Shown here piece after piece: positions 10,249 through 19,273 of a stretch of 64,000 bases of DNA. The stretch's first letter is position 1; each line of letters begins with the position of its first letter. The notes beneath the pieces are model-generated. The model ran no database searches, was not told the DNA's origin, and saw only the letters and a list, made by a program, of their open reading frames with translations. The stretch comes from UBA1351 sp963677625 (GTDB taxonomy: Bacteria > Bacillota > Clostridia > Lachnospirales > Vallitaleaceae): assembly GCA_963677625.2 (NCBI GenBank), contig CAXXSW010000007.1, positions 186,001 to 250,000 on the forward strand, written 5' to 3'. Both the position numbers and the translations under genes were made by a program.

Positions 10249-11709
10249 ATGAACGACTTCAAAAAACTTCTGCAGGAAATGGAAAACAGCATTGAAGATA
10301 GCCTAAGAACTGACATTAGTTCAGACAAATATCGAGGCAGTAAAAAACAAGTTATCACCATCATTGAAAAATTTAAAGGGCAATTACTGGAACAGCTTTT
10401 TGGCATGGAAGTTGTTGAATCTCAAATCATTTCTTCATCTGCTGATATTATGACTACTCTTAACTACCAAAAAGACTTATCGCAGGAAATGCTGGCTAAT
10501 GCAAAAACACTTCAAGAAAACAACGATCAGAGTAATCACATGGTAGAAGCCTCAATAAAAGCCGCTGATAAAATCAGTGAATCAACTTCTATGATAAAAA
10601 AAACATCTGAAGAACTGTCAGCAACTACTTCTTCGGCTAAAGATATTGTAAACAGGCAAGTAAAACAAGTTTATATGATTATCGACGAAATAAATACAAT
10701 TTCAGCTATAAGCCTTCAAACACTAGACTCTATCAAAGATCTTCAGTCCAACATAGCGGAGATATCAGAAATCCTAACGTCTGTCCAAAACTTCTATAAG
10801 CAGACCAAACTTCTAGCCTTAAATGCCTCCATTGAATCCGCCAGGGCAGGAGAAGCAGGTAAAGGGTTTGCTGTTGTTGCCAATGAAATAGGAAACCTTG
10901 CTACTGGCAGTGAGCAGTCCGTCAACGAAATTATCTCTATAATGCAAAATATAAATGCCGGTATTGAAAGTGTTTCCGGAAATTCTGAAAAAGAACAAAT
11001 AAAGATCAAAGAAACAGTTAGCCAAGCTGACAGTGTCAGTATGGGTCTTACTACGATTACTGATGCCTTTAACTCTCTTGACAAGGAAATCCATGAGGTC
11101 AATGAGCTCTTAGATAAAAACAAACAACAAACCCACCAGGTTGTAGACCATCTTGATAACACCAAGGCAGCCTTTGACCATACTAATGAAAGCATTAATA
11201 AGCTTAGCAAGACCATTGACCATCAATATAAAGAAACAGAAAAGATGATGCATATAGAAAGAATCCTTAAGGATATGTCTACAAGCCTTGGCAACATCAC
11301 CCATCAATATAATTTGAACCTATTGGATGGAGCCAAAAAAAGCATTTCGGATAAAAGTCATCAAATTATTGAAGATATGACGGAAAATGTTCTTAAACCT
11401 CTAATTGAAATGGAAGAAAAGAAGGAAATACATCAATCTATTTTAGATCAACAATTTAATTCTAGCGATTATATTGAAGCTATTTGGACCAACAAAACAG
11501 ATGGGACCTTCGTCTATTCTAACCCACCTGCTGGTATTAATAATGCTTCTATCAGAGAATGGTTTAATGAAGCCATTAAGGGTAAACCTTTTATATCCAA
11601 TATATATATATCAGGCATTTCAAAATCACCCTGTATCACCATTAGTCTTCCCATCATAAAAGGCCAAGAAATCCTGGGAATCCTTGGCCTTGATGTGCAA
11701 ATTAACTAG
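10249..11709 (+). CDS. Soluble chemoreceptor: N-terminal signalling domain, C-terminal Cache/PDC-like sensor
   Basis: No signal peptide or membrane segment is visible, so the protein should be cytoplasmic. Residues about 60-370 form the methyl-accepting helical hairpin, with the tip sequence near 180-210 (QTKLLALNASIESARAGEAG followed by KGFAVVANEI) that docks CheA and CheW. The C-terminal 95 residues (YIEAIWTNKTDGTFVYSNPP to the end) resemble the membrane-proximal half of a Cache/PDC sensor. The order is reversed compared with usual receptors. The start has a GGAAAGGA ribosome site 9 bases upstream. It is the only plus-strand gene of this chemotaxis group. The ligand is unknown; being inside the cell, it may sense a metabolite. 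Confidence 0.85.
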   Translation: MNDFKKLLQEMENSIEDSLRTDISSDKYRGSKKQVITIIEKFKGQLLEQLFGMEVVESQIISSSADIMTTLNYQKDLSQEMLANAKTLQENNDQSNHMVEASIKAADKISESTSMIKKTSEELSATTSSAKDIVNRQVKQVYMIIDEINTISAISLQTLDSIKDLQSNIAEISEILTSVQNFYKQTKLLALNASIESARAGEAGKGFAVVANEIGNLATGSEQSVNEIISIMQNINAGIESVSGNSEKEQIKIKETVSQADSVSMGLTTITDAFNSLDKEIHEVNELLDKNKQQTHQVVDHLDNTKAAFDHTNESINKLSKTIDHQYKETEKMMHIERILKDMSTSLGNITHQYNLNLLDGAKKSISDKSHQIIEDMTENVLKPLIEMEEKKEIHQSILDQQFNSSDYIEAIWTNKTDGTFVYSNPPAGINNASIREWFNEAIKGKPFISNIYISGISKSPCITISLPIIKGQEILGILGLDVQIN

Positions 11710-11728
11710 TACTATAGGAGCTAGCCCT

Positions 11729-13432
11729 CTAATATTTTTCAAATTCAGAATCGCTAAGAGATATCTGCTTTCTTCCCTTGCCTTGATCCGAATCATCTTT
11801 ATTCATGCTCTCAAGCATGCGAAGAACTTCCGGATCAATAGAATCATCACCTGAACCACCTGACCGATTGGTGGTTTTTTTACTGTCTCGAAGTTTAAAG
11901 GTTGCAACTTGTGACTTAAGCATATCTGCTTGACCTGACAGTTCTTCACTAGCAGCTGCAGTTTCTTCCGCTGTAGCGCTAGTCGTTTGAACAACATCTG
12001 AAATTTGAGATACACCTTGATTCACTTGTTCAACAGCAACAGCCTGATCTTTAGACGCACCTGCTATTTCACCAACCAGAGTAGTAGCTTGGGAAACTCC
12101 TTCAACAATCTTATTCAAAGCTTCTGCTGTATCATTAGCAATCCGGGTTCCTCCTTCAACTTTTTGAATAGAACCTTCAATCATTGTCGTTGTCTCTTTT
12201 GCTGCGCTCGCCGATCTTGCAGCCAAATTTCTGACCTCTTCTGCAACAACAGCAAAACCTTTACCATGCTGGCCGGCTCTTGCAGCTTCAACAGCCGCAT
12301 TAAGGGCTAGAATATTTGTTTGGAAAGCAATATCATCAATAACCTTTATAATCTTGGATATATTATTTGAAGATTCATTAATATCACTCATAGCACTTAG
12401 CATATCAGACATTTGTGTATTGCCTTGTTCTGCATATTTTTGAGCTGATGTTGCCATCTCTTCTGCTTTTTCTGCATTGGCAGCATTTTGCCTGGTTTGA
12501 GAAGCAATCTCTTCAATAGACGCAGTTAATTCTTCAATAGATGAAGCTTGCTCTGTAGCCCCCTGAGATAGAGACATGCTAGAATCTGATACTTGCCTAG
12601 ATCCTGCTGCTACTTGCTCAGATGCTGAATTGATATTAGTCATAACATCGTTAATGTTTGAAACCATCCGCTTAAAGGCTTTAGCCAGCTGACCCACCTC
12701 GTCTTTTGAATTTAAATTGATTACAATTCCAAGGTCTCCATCAGCAATCTGATCTGCTGCTTTTACCATTTGAGATAGTGGCTTACTAATTATTCTAGCA
12801 ATAAAGATACCAAGAATTATAGCTAATAATACAGCCGCAGCAATCAATGTAATCATAGTCGTTATTGAACCAGCCGTAACCTCAGCATTTTCTTTCTCTT
12901 TCTCTTCTGCATCATCGACTTTCATTTTCACCATAGCATCTATGGCATCTTTTTCATCATCTGCAGCTACCCTCATCTCACCTTGAATCATAGCATAGGC
13001 TTCGTCGTCTTTATTTTCCATACAAAGCTCTTTAAAAGCAGGTAACAAATCTCCAAAATTCTGTCTGGTAATCATAAAATATGCAAAAGCATCTTTCATT
13101 TCACGGGATATGGCCTTTTCTTCAAAAGACTCTGATAAAAGATTTAACTCAGCTGTGATATCTTCGATATTTTGATATTTCTCTTCAATCTTATCTGGAT
13201 CATCCTCAAGAATCATATCACGGGTATTGACACGAATCCTTTGAAAATATTTGGCCATATCCGCAGCTTGTCCAAGAGGGACCGTCATATTGAAATATAT
13301 AGTTTGTCCGTTTTCATCAATCGTCTTTATATTACTAATTCCTACAATTCCTACCACGCCTGCAATAACAGCTACAACAATAAAAGCCGAAATCAACTTA
13401 ACCGTAATTTTCATATTCAGAAACCATTTCAT
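11729..13432 (-). CDS. Transmembrane methyl-accepting chemotaxis protein (4HB-type sensor, HAMP)
   Basis: 567 residues: membrane segment 1 (about 10-30), an extracellular four-helix-bundle-like sensor (about 31-188), membrane segment 2 (about 189-212), a HAMP domain (about 213-265) and a long signalling domain with the conserved tip (FQTNILALNAAVEAARAG, near 375). The C-terminal tail is Ser/Gly/Asp-rich. The AGGAG site 8 bases upstream supports this start. It follows the cheW gene by 11 bases and is surely in the same transcript, so it probably signals through that CheW. The ligand is unknown. Confidence 0.93.
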   Translation of the reverse strand: MKWFLNMKITVKLISAFIVVAVIAGVVGIVGISNIKTIDENGQTIYFNMTVPLGQAADMAKYFQRIRVNTRDMILEDDPDKIEEKYQNIEDITAELNLLSESFEEKAISREMKDAFAYFMITRQNFGDLLPAFKELCMENKDDEAYAMIQGEMRVAADDEKDAIDAMVKMKVDDAEEKEKENAEVTAGSITTMITLIAAAVLLAIILGIFIARIISKPLSQMVKAADQIADGDLGIVINLNSKDEVGQLAKAFKRMVSNINDVMTNINSASEQVAAGSRQVSDSSMSLSQGATEQASSIEELTASIEEIASQTRQNAANAEKAEEMATSAQKYAEQGNTQMSDMLSAMSDINESSNNISKIIKVIDDIAFQTNILALNAAVEAARAGQHGKGFAVVAEEVRNLAARSASAAKETTTMIEGSIQKVEGGTRIANDTAEALNKIVEGVSQATTLVGEIAGASKDQAVAVEQVNQGVSQISDVVQTTSATAEETAAASEELSGQADMLKSQVATFKLRDSKKTTNRSGGSGDDSIDPEVLRMLESMNKDDSDQGKGRKQISLSDSEFEKY

Positions 13433-13443
13433 ACTCTTTTCTC

Positions 13444-13941
13444 CTATTCTTTAGCACCCTTAATTTCTTCAACCTCATTTTCATTCAATAACTTTTCACA
13501 ATCCAATATCAGGGTTACCTGATCATTAGACTTACCTACACTCTTTATATATTTTCTTCCTGTTGAATTAAGATTTGGCGGAGGTACAATATTATCATCA
13601 CTAATATTAAGAACCTCTGACACCGCATCTACTATGATTCCAATAGATAATTCCAGAACATCGATTACAATAATACAGGTTCTATCATTATATTCCTTAG
13701 GCTCTTTCTTGAACTTGAGCCGTGCATCCATTACGGGTATAATCTTACCTCTTAAATTAATGATTCCTTTAATAAACTCTGGCAGTTCCGGCACTACAGT
13801 TATAGGCTGAATACCTACAATTTCAGTAACATATAAGATATCAATACCATAGTATTCCTTACCCAAGGAAAAAGTAAGAAACTTACCTTTTTGGGTATCC
13901 TCCTCAAATTCATCTATAACTGTATTTACTTCATTGTTCAT
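13444..13941 (-). CDS. cheW: CheW chemotaxis coupling protein
   Basis: 165 residues with one CheW domain: FLTFSLGKEYYGIDILYVTEI at the start, VPELPEFIKGIINLRGKIIP in the middle and an acidic C-terminus. CheW bridges receptors and the kinase CheA at the cytoplasmic face of the membrane. An N-terminal stretch of about 20 acidic residues precedes the domain. A GAGGTGAAG site sits just before the ATG. It is the first gene of a two-gene unit with the chemoreceptor that follows. Upstream, 7-bp inverted repeats lie at 13966-13981. No cheA, cheY or flagellar genes are in the window, so this is a satellite set. Confidence 0.93.
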   Translation of the reverse strand: MNNEVNTVIDEFEEDTQKGKFLTFSLGKEYYGIDILYVTEIVGIQPITVVPELPEFIKGIINLRGKIIPVMDARLKFKKEPKEYNDRTCIIVIDVLELSIGIIVDAVSEVLNISDDNIVPPPNLNSTGRKYIKSVGKSNDQVTLILDCEKLLNENEVEEIKGAKE

Positions 13942-13965
13942 GTCTTCACCTCTTTTTTTGAATAC

Positions 13966-13981
13966 TAGTTAGTGCTAACTA
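13966..13981. promoter_or_regulatory. Palindrome upstream of cheW, possible operator
   Basis: TAGTTAG and CTAACTA are separated by 2 bases, about 25 bases before the cheW start codon. This is where the transcription start or -10 region would be. The binding protein is unknown; this is only a structural observation. Confidence 0.35.
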
Positions 13982-14078
13982 ACCTAATTCTATCATATGT
14001 AATTTTAAATTGCCAGTAAAAACCTATAAACAATTTATGAACACATTTCCTCTTTTAAAGAAAAACTTCATGGCAAAG

Positions 14079-14111
14079 AAATAGCTGCCATCACCTTAGT
14101 GATAGCAGCCT
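14079..14111 (-). terminator. Terminator after the SLH/HtrA gene
   Basis: On the minus strand, GGCTGCTATCAC and GGTGATGGCAGC pair around a TAA loop and are followed by TATTTCTTT. It starts about 30 bases after the stop codon at 14140. Confidence 0.6.
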
Positions 14112-14139
14112 TAGTTATATACAATATGTAATTATGAAC

Positions 14140-16962
14140 CTATTGAATTGTATAGTTTTTTTCAAAAACAATATTATCATTGTCGAGAACTCTAAGTGTG
14201 TATTCACCAGGACTTAGATTATCAACAGCAATATTTTCACTAAAATACCAAATCGTAAATTCTTTATGAATAAGAGATTGACAATAGTTATGCGAATAAA
14301 CTACTTCGCCTGATTCATTGTTAATAAACTGAACGCTCATATCATCTATGACATTATTACCCTTATACTCTAAATCACTGCTTACTTTCACCATATAATA
14401 AAGGTAATCTTCTTTCTCACTATCAATAGTGATATTTGTGTTATCATAGCCAATATAGTTTTCATAAGCCTCAGCATAGCCTGTAAGGTAAAAGACCTTA
14501 GATGCAGATGTAAATACCATTGCGTCTTCAACAACTATATCAACTTCTGCAATATCAAACTCTAGATCAACTGTTTCAAAGAGTTCACCACCAATATAGA
14601 TATCCACACTTATAGTTTCTCCATCTATATAGTCTTGTATCATATCATTGGATAGATTTAATCCACCAGATAATTCAATATTACTAAAACTATCAGCTTT
14701 GGTAACTTTAAGCCTATTTACACCTCCTTCATATATTTCTGTTTCTGCATTACTAGACTTCAGAACCAACTTGTAATCAATAACACCAGTGTCAGTGACT
14801 TGTCCCATTGTAATTGGTATCTGAATATCATAAGTAGACTCATAAAGCTTAATAATATCTTTACTTACCTCTTCAATCCAATTGTAATAATAAATTGCAG
14901 ATTTATCCAGTGATTGAATTGTATATGTCTTATCATTATGAACCTCAAAGGTATCCTTACAAAGTAATTGATCTTTATAGTAGACTTTCACCTTATAGCT
15001 ACCAATCCATTTCTCAAGTTCATCAAGACCTATTCTATAATAATCGGGGCCAAACGTTATCTTAAATTGACCATTTTCACTAAGATATAACATAGTTGAA
15101 ATGTCTTCTGTTGATCCATCTGGCCTTTCTACTACAACATCAATTAAAGCCTGTTCCGTTTCCCTATCCACAAATTTTGAAGTGTTTATAAAACCATCCA
15201 GAACAAAACCAACATTGTCATAATCCAGATAGTGAAACTTATCTTTTAATACAATATTACGTTCTTCACCGTATGTTTCATAAGTAAAAGTATCAATAGA
15301 TATATTTGATATTCCTTTTTCACTATATGTAGCATCTGTTTCAATTACAAAAGGTATTCTCAGAACCAAATCTTGACCTATATAGGCCGCTAATCTATAC
15401 GAACCTTCATAAATGTAATCTATATTAAATTGTAAAAAACTAAGTTCACCTTCAGTATCTATCCCTTCATCTAAATGAAACGTCTGAAGCTCTACCTGAA
15501 TAGGGTCTCCATAGGAGTCTTCAATACTAAAAAGCAAAGGTAACTCATCATCTTGAGGACGTAGTATGTTGCTTACACGATACTTCAGACCAAGTTGATT
15601 GTAATCATCTATATTGAAACGACCATTTTCTATGCTTTCTCTTTCACCATTTTCTTTAATTCCTACTAAACTAGCTTCCATGTCGAAAAAGTCCATTTCA
15701 GAAAACATATCCGTGTCCTTAAAATCATAGGCAAAATCTGTACCAGTCATAACACGAATAACATCACTAATGGGAATACATGTGTTCATATTCTGTCCGT
15801 TTACAAATGTACCTTGTGTGATACCAACGGCTTCTCCATATGAATTAAGGAGAACACCACCACTACTTCCTGGAGATATAGGCGCTGTCGTCAATAGAAA
15901 ATTATCTCCATACTCTCCAACTTGACGACTGCTAATAATACCATTTCCAATGGTTAAATCCATAGTCAATGGATATCCCATAGAATATACTGCATCTCCA
16001 ACTCTTAGGGAGCGGCTGCTACCAATTGGCGTCACTGGATAGCCATTTCCTTCAATGTTCAACACTGCTATATCTTTACTTCTCAGATAATTGTGGACAC
16101 TGGTAACCTTCTTCTTTGTTCCATCTTCAAACTCTACAAAGAACTCTTCACTTGAACTTATCACGTGGTGATTAGTTACTATTTTTCCTTCTGGAGAAAT
16201 GTTAAATCCACTTCCAATAGCCATTTCTTCGCCTTCAAATATAGTACTAATTTTAACCATTGACGGTTTAATGGATTGATATATATCTCCACTGGTCATA
16301 ACTTCACGTTCTGAACTAAAAATCTTATCAATAATTCTTCCAATAACAACACTGGCTTCTGCTCTAGTAGCTCCTTTAAGTGGACCAAAAGTATTATCTG
16401 GATAACCATTAATTATTCCTTGTTCAACGCAGACACTTACATAGCCTTGGTTATATTCTTGAATCTGACTACTATCCGCAAAATTGGATTTTCCACTGTT
16501 AATTGCCTTAAACTCGTCACCAAGCGCCCTAGTACTTATAACAGCAATTTCCTCACGTGTAATATTTTGGTCCGGATGGTAGTAATAGCCAACAGTAGTA
16601 TCATCTGATACAAATAAAAAATCTTCCATCCGAATCAGACCTGCTTCAACCGCAGCAGCAATATACCCACTAGCCCAGTGACCGTCAGTATCTTCAAAAT
16701 AACTCTTCTCTATGGGTTTCATATCCATAACTCCACAAAGAACCTTGATAAAAGCAGCTCGACTAATAGTATTATTAGGTCTAAATGTTCCGTCAGGGTA
16801 GCCGTTGATTGCTCCAAGATTTACAAGTCTCTGAACGTAATCCTTAGCCCAATGACCATCTAAATCTGCCATAGTCGTTTGCGCAAATATCTGCTGATTT
16901 CCAGCAAAAAGAAGTGTAACCGTCATGATTACAACTAAAGAAAATGATATTAATTTTTTCAT
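14140..16962 (-). CDS. Surface-layer-anchored HtrA-like serine protease
   Basis: The start is the ATG before KKLISFSLVVIM, with GGAGGG 5 bases upstream; a signal peptide follows (to about residue 28). Three SLH motifs (about 30-80, 90-150, 165-215: DGHWAKDYVQRL, DGHWASGYIAAA, INGYPDNTFGP) should hold the protein to cell-wall polysaccharide. Residues about 230-430 form a trypsin-like domain with His (TNHHVISS), Asp (SKDIAVLNIE) and Ser (SPGSSGGVLL), all three catalytic residues present. There is no PDZ domain; the last 500 residues are beta-rich repeats of about 100 residues without a family I recognise. It probably degrades or processes proteins outside the cell. The fusion of N-terminal SLH with an HtrA-type protease is unusual. 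Confidence 0.88.
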   Translation of the reverse strand: MKKLISFSLVVIMTVTLLFAGNQQIFAQTTMADLDGHWAKDYVQRLVNLGAINGYPDGTFRPNNTISRAAFIKVLCGVMDMKPIEKSYFEDTDGHWASGYIAAAVEAGLIRMEDFLFVSDDTTVGYYYHPDQNITREEIAVISTRALGDEFKAINSGKSNFADSSQIQEYNQGYVSVCVEQGIINGYPDNTFGPLKGATRAEASVVIGRIIDKIFSSEREVMTSGDIYQSIKPSMVKISTIFEGEEMAIGSGFNISPEGKIVTNHHVISSSEEFFVEFEDGTKKKVTSVHNYLRSKDIAVLNIEGNGYPVTPIGSSRSLRVGDAVYSMGYPLTMDLTIGNGIISSRQVGEYGDNFLLTTAPISPGSSGGVLLNSYGEAVGITQGTFVNGQNMNTCIPISDVIRVMTGTDFAYDFKDTDMFSEMDFFDMEASLVGIKENGERESIENGRFNIDDYNQLGLKYRVSNILRPQDDELPLLFSIEDSYGDPIQVELQTFHLDEGIDTEGELSFLQFNIDYIYEGSYRLAAYIGQDLVLRIPFVIETDATYSEKGISNISIDTFTYETYGEERNIVLKDKFHYLDYDNVGFVLDGFINTSKFVDRETEQALIDVVVERPDGSTEDISTMLYLSENGQFKITFGPDYYRIGLDELEKWIGSYKVKVYYKDQLLCKDTFEVHNDKTYTIQSLDKSAIYYYNWIEEVSKDIIKLYESTYDIQIPITMGQVTDTGVIDYKLVLKSSNAETEIYEGGVNRLKVTKADSFSNIELSGGLNLSNDMIQDYIDGETISVDIYIGGELFETVDLEFDIAEVDIVVEDAMVFTSASKVFYLTGYAEAYENYIGYDNTNITIDSEKEDYLYYMVKVSSDLEYKGNNVIDDMSVQFINNESGEVVYSHNYCQSLIHKEFTIWYFSENIAVDNLSPGEYTLRVLDNDNIVFEKNYTIQ

Positions 16963-17136
16963 TTGTCCCTCCAAATATAAATTGGTACAAGGAATCTGAA
17001 AAGAATAATTTGAACGTTCCCCTCCATCCAAAGTCCCTTACCTTTAACAACTTTCTAAGTATATCATCCTATCTCCATTAATTCAATGTTCCTATTGTAG
17101 TTCATAATATATTAACAATTTCATCTAATTGTAGAC

Positions 17137-19050
17137 CTACATATTATGATAGAAGTTGTAAATCTTCCTAATTTCATCCAAGGCAAGAAGAAAGGCTTCA
17201 ACGACTACAGGATCAAAATGCTTACCAGCCTGACTTTTTATATAGGATACAGATTCATCAAAGCTTAAGGCCACCTTATAAACCCTCTCTGAGGATAAAG
17301 CATCAAAAACGTCAGCAACAGCAACAACTCGGGCTTCTATGGGAATATCATACTCACTTATACCTTCTGGATAGCCCTTACCATTCCATTTTTCATGATG
17401 ATATCTGGCGATATTTTCAGCTATTGTATAATAAGCCAGATCAAACTGACTCAATTCTTCATTTAACTGCTTAAAGATATCTCCACCAACTGTTGCATGT
17501 TCTTTCATAATCGCAAATTCTTCTGGTGTCAAGCGTCCCGGCTTCTTAAGTATATAGTCCGGAGTACCTACTTTACCAATGTCATGAAGTGCCGCATTTC
17601 TTTCTATAGCAAGAATCATTTGACGGCTCATAGGATGAGTATCTCTTGCTAATTCTTTTAGAAAACCAGCAATTACAGTTGAATACTTTACCATTCGTTG
17701 AATATGATCTCCTGTCTCAATATCTTTCTTATCAACTAATCTAGCAATGGTATTAGTAATTCGAATAATAAATATCTTCATGAGATAGGATCGGTTCAAA
17801 GCCCCTGTAATTTCATATAATAAAGAACTGGCAAAACGATAGTTTTCTTCTGAAAAATGGTTTGCTTTTTTACTACTGAAGAAGACAACACCAAATACAT
17901 TGTTCTTTATCATCAAAGGTAGGCTCATATTAGATCGTATACCTTCCCTGACAATCATCTGCATAGATAAACTATCAGGATTTTTTGCGAGAGAAGCCTC
18001 CAGATTGTTATTAATATACCCTTCCCTAGTTTCGATAATTTTTCTTAAATCACTTTTATTTAAGTCTGAGGTGTAACCCACTTCTATCCTCATATCCTCA
18101 TATGTAGCAACACCATACTCCGTTGTAAGCTTGTTATTAACCTCATCATAAAAAGCGATACCAACGCGGTCAACTCCCATCTTCTCATGAACAGTAACTA
18201 AAAGATGATCAATAATATCATCTATAACGTAGGCTTTACTTACCATTTCCTTGAACTCATTAATAACTTTTTGGTCATTAAACAACTTCTTCACCGTATC
18301 TTGTATTTTCTTTTCCTCAATAAAAATAGGTTTTGTTACAACTTTATTGACATCATAGTCATGAAGACCAATAAGCCTATAAGCCCTTTCTACTAGCTTC
18401 ATATCTGTTGAAATAAGCCTAAATACCAAGAGTATCATGCCAAATAAAACAAGAATAAGAAGAACCAAAATAATATTAAAAAAAACAAACAAATTGTCTC
18501 TGGAAGCTCTGGAATAAATGAAGTACTCACTATCATATTGAGCAAAATCATCAAGCAAATCAATATAATTCTCTTGAATAATGGATATGCCCTCTGAATC
18601 ACTCAGTTCCCCTTCTCTTTGGATTGCTTCAGCCCTTAAGGTGATACTATTAAGATGATCACTTATATGAGAGAGTTTTTGTGATAGGTTATTTGCACCT
18701 TTTTTGCTCACGAAAAAAACAGCACTATCTTCAAGATTGCGACAAACAACACCAATATGCTCAAGGGCTTTATTTGCGTTTGTCAACAAAAGCTCAATAT
18801 TAGTGTCAAAAACTGTTTTCATATGGTCATGTTTATCATGCTGAGATAGGTCCTGTTGAGATATATTAAGAATAACTCGAATAGGCAGATTGATTTCATC
18901 AAGACGAACTCTTAGTTCATCAGTAAGAAATTCAGCCTGATCCAATTTTCCAAATGATTGTATCATATATACATTCGAAGCAATCATTGTTATAGATAAT
19001 ATTATGATTAAAGATGTCAAAACGACACCAATGCGCTTAATACTCGTCAT
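17137..19050 (-). CDS. Membrane GAF / HD-GYP domain protein, likely cyclic-di-GMP phosphodiesterase
   Basis: The start is put at MTSIKRIG because AAGGAG lies 4 bases before that ATG; the ATG 11 codons earlier has no ribosome site. Membrane segments lie near residues 7-30 and 188-215, around an extracellular helical sensor. A GAF domain covers about 275-415 and an HD-GYP domain about 440-630, with the metal-binding HD pair in ALHDIGKVGTPD (about 487), HATVGG, RYHHEKWNGKGYPEG and VADVFDALSSERVYK. Known HD-GYP proteins of this form cleave cyclic di-GMP, which would favour motility over biofilm, in keeping with the chemotaxis genes nearby. Activity is inferred from the intact motifs. Confidence 0.9.
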   Translation of the reverse strand: MTSIKRIGVVLTSLIIILSITMIASNVYMIQSFGKLDQAEFLTDELRVRLDEINLPIRVILNISQQDLSQHDKHDHMKTVFDTNIELLLTNANKALEHIGVVCRNLEDSAVFFVSKKGANNLSQKLSHISDHLNSITLRAEAIQREGELSDSEGISIIQENYIDLLDDFAQYDSEYFIYSRASRDNLFVFFNIILVLLILVLFGMILLVFRLISTDMKLVERAYRLIGLHDYDVNKVVTKPIFIEEKKIQDTVKKLFNDQKVINEFKEMVSKAYVIDDIIDHLLVTVHEKMGVDRVGIAFYDEVNNKLTTEYGVATYEDMRIEVGYTSDLNKSDLRKIIETREGYINNNLEASLAKNPDSLSMQMIVREGIRSNMSLPLMIKNNVFGVVFFSSKKANHFSEENYRFASSLLYEITGALNRSYLMKIFIIRITNTIARLVDKKDIETGDHIQRMVKYSTVIAGFLKELARDTHPMSRQMILAIERNAALHDIGKVGTPDYILKKPGRLTPEEFAIMKEHATVGGDIFKQLNEELSQFDLAYYTIAENIARYHHEKWNGKGYPEGISEYDIPIEARVVAVADVFDALSSERVYKVALSFDESVSYIKSQAGKHFDPVVVEAFLLALDEIRKIYNFYHNM

Positions 19051-19169
19051 ACTACTCCTTAATCTTTTGCTTATATTTTTCATTATACAACAGAAGAAAA
19101 AACATTACAATTTGGGATTAACAAAATCTGACTGACTATACCTATAATACTTGAGAGATGAAGACCAAA

Positions 19170-19222
19170 ACAAAGAGGTCTCGCTTCGTTCGCTTTGCGA
19201 TTGTTACACTAGAAAAAATAGG
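19170..19222. repeat. Intergenic repeat, copy 1 (second copy at 46671-46725)
   Basis: About 50 bases (ACAAAGAGGTCTCGCTTCGT and onwards through GCGATTGTTACACTAG) nearly match a stretch at 46671-46720. Both copies lie in intergenic DNA beside terminators and contain the same AACAA...TTGTT and CGC...GCG pairings. The function is unknown. Confidence 0.55.
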
Positions 19223-19265
19223 AGATATTAAATCAGCTGTTCTCATTTGCTAATATAATATCTCC
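19213..19265 (-). terminator. Terminator after the GH43 gene
   Basis: On the minus strand GGAGATATTA (first arm, 19256-19265) pairs with TAATATCTCC (19221-19230), followed by a T-run (19213-19218). It starts 9 bases after the stop of the GH43 gene. Confidence 0.65.
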
Positions 19266-19273
19266 TTACTCTT

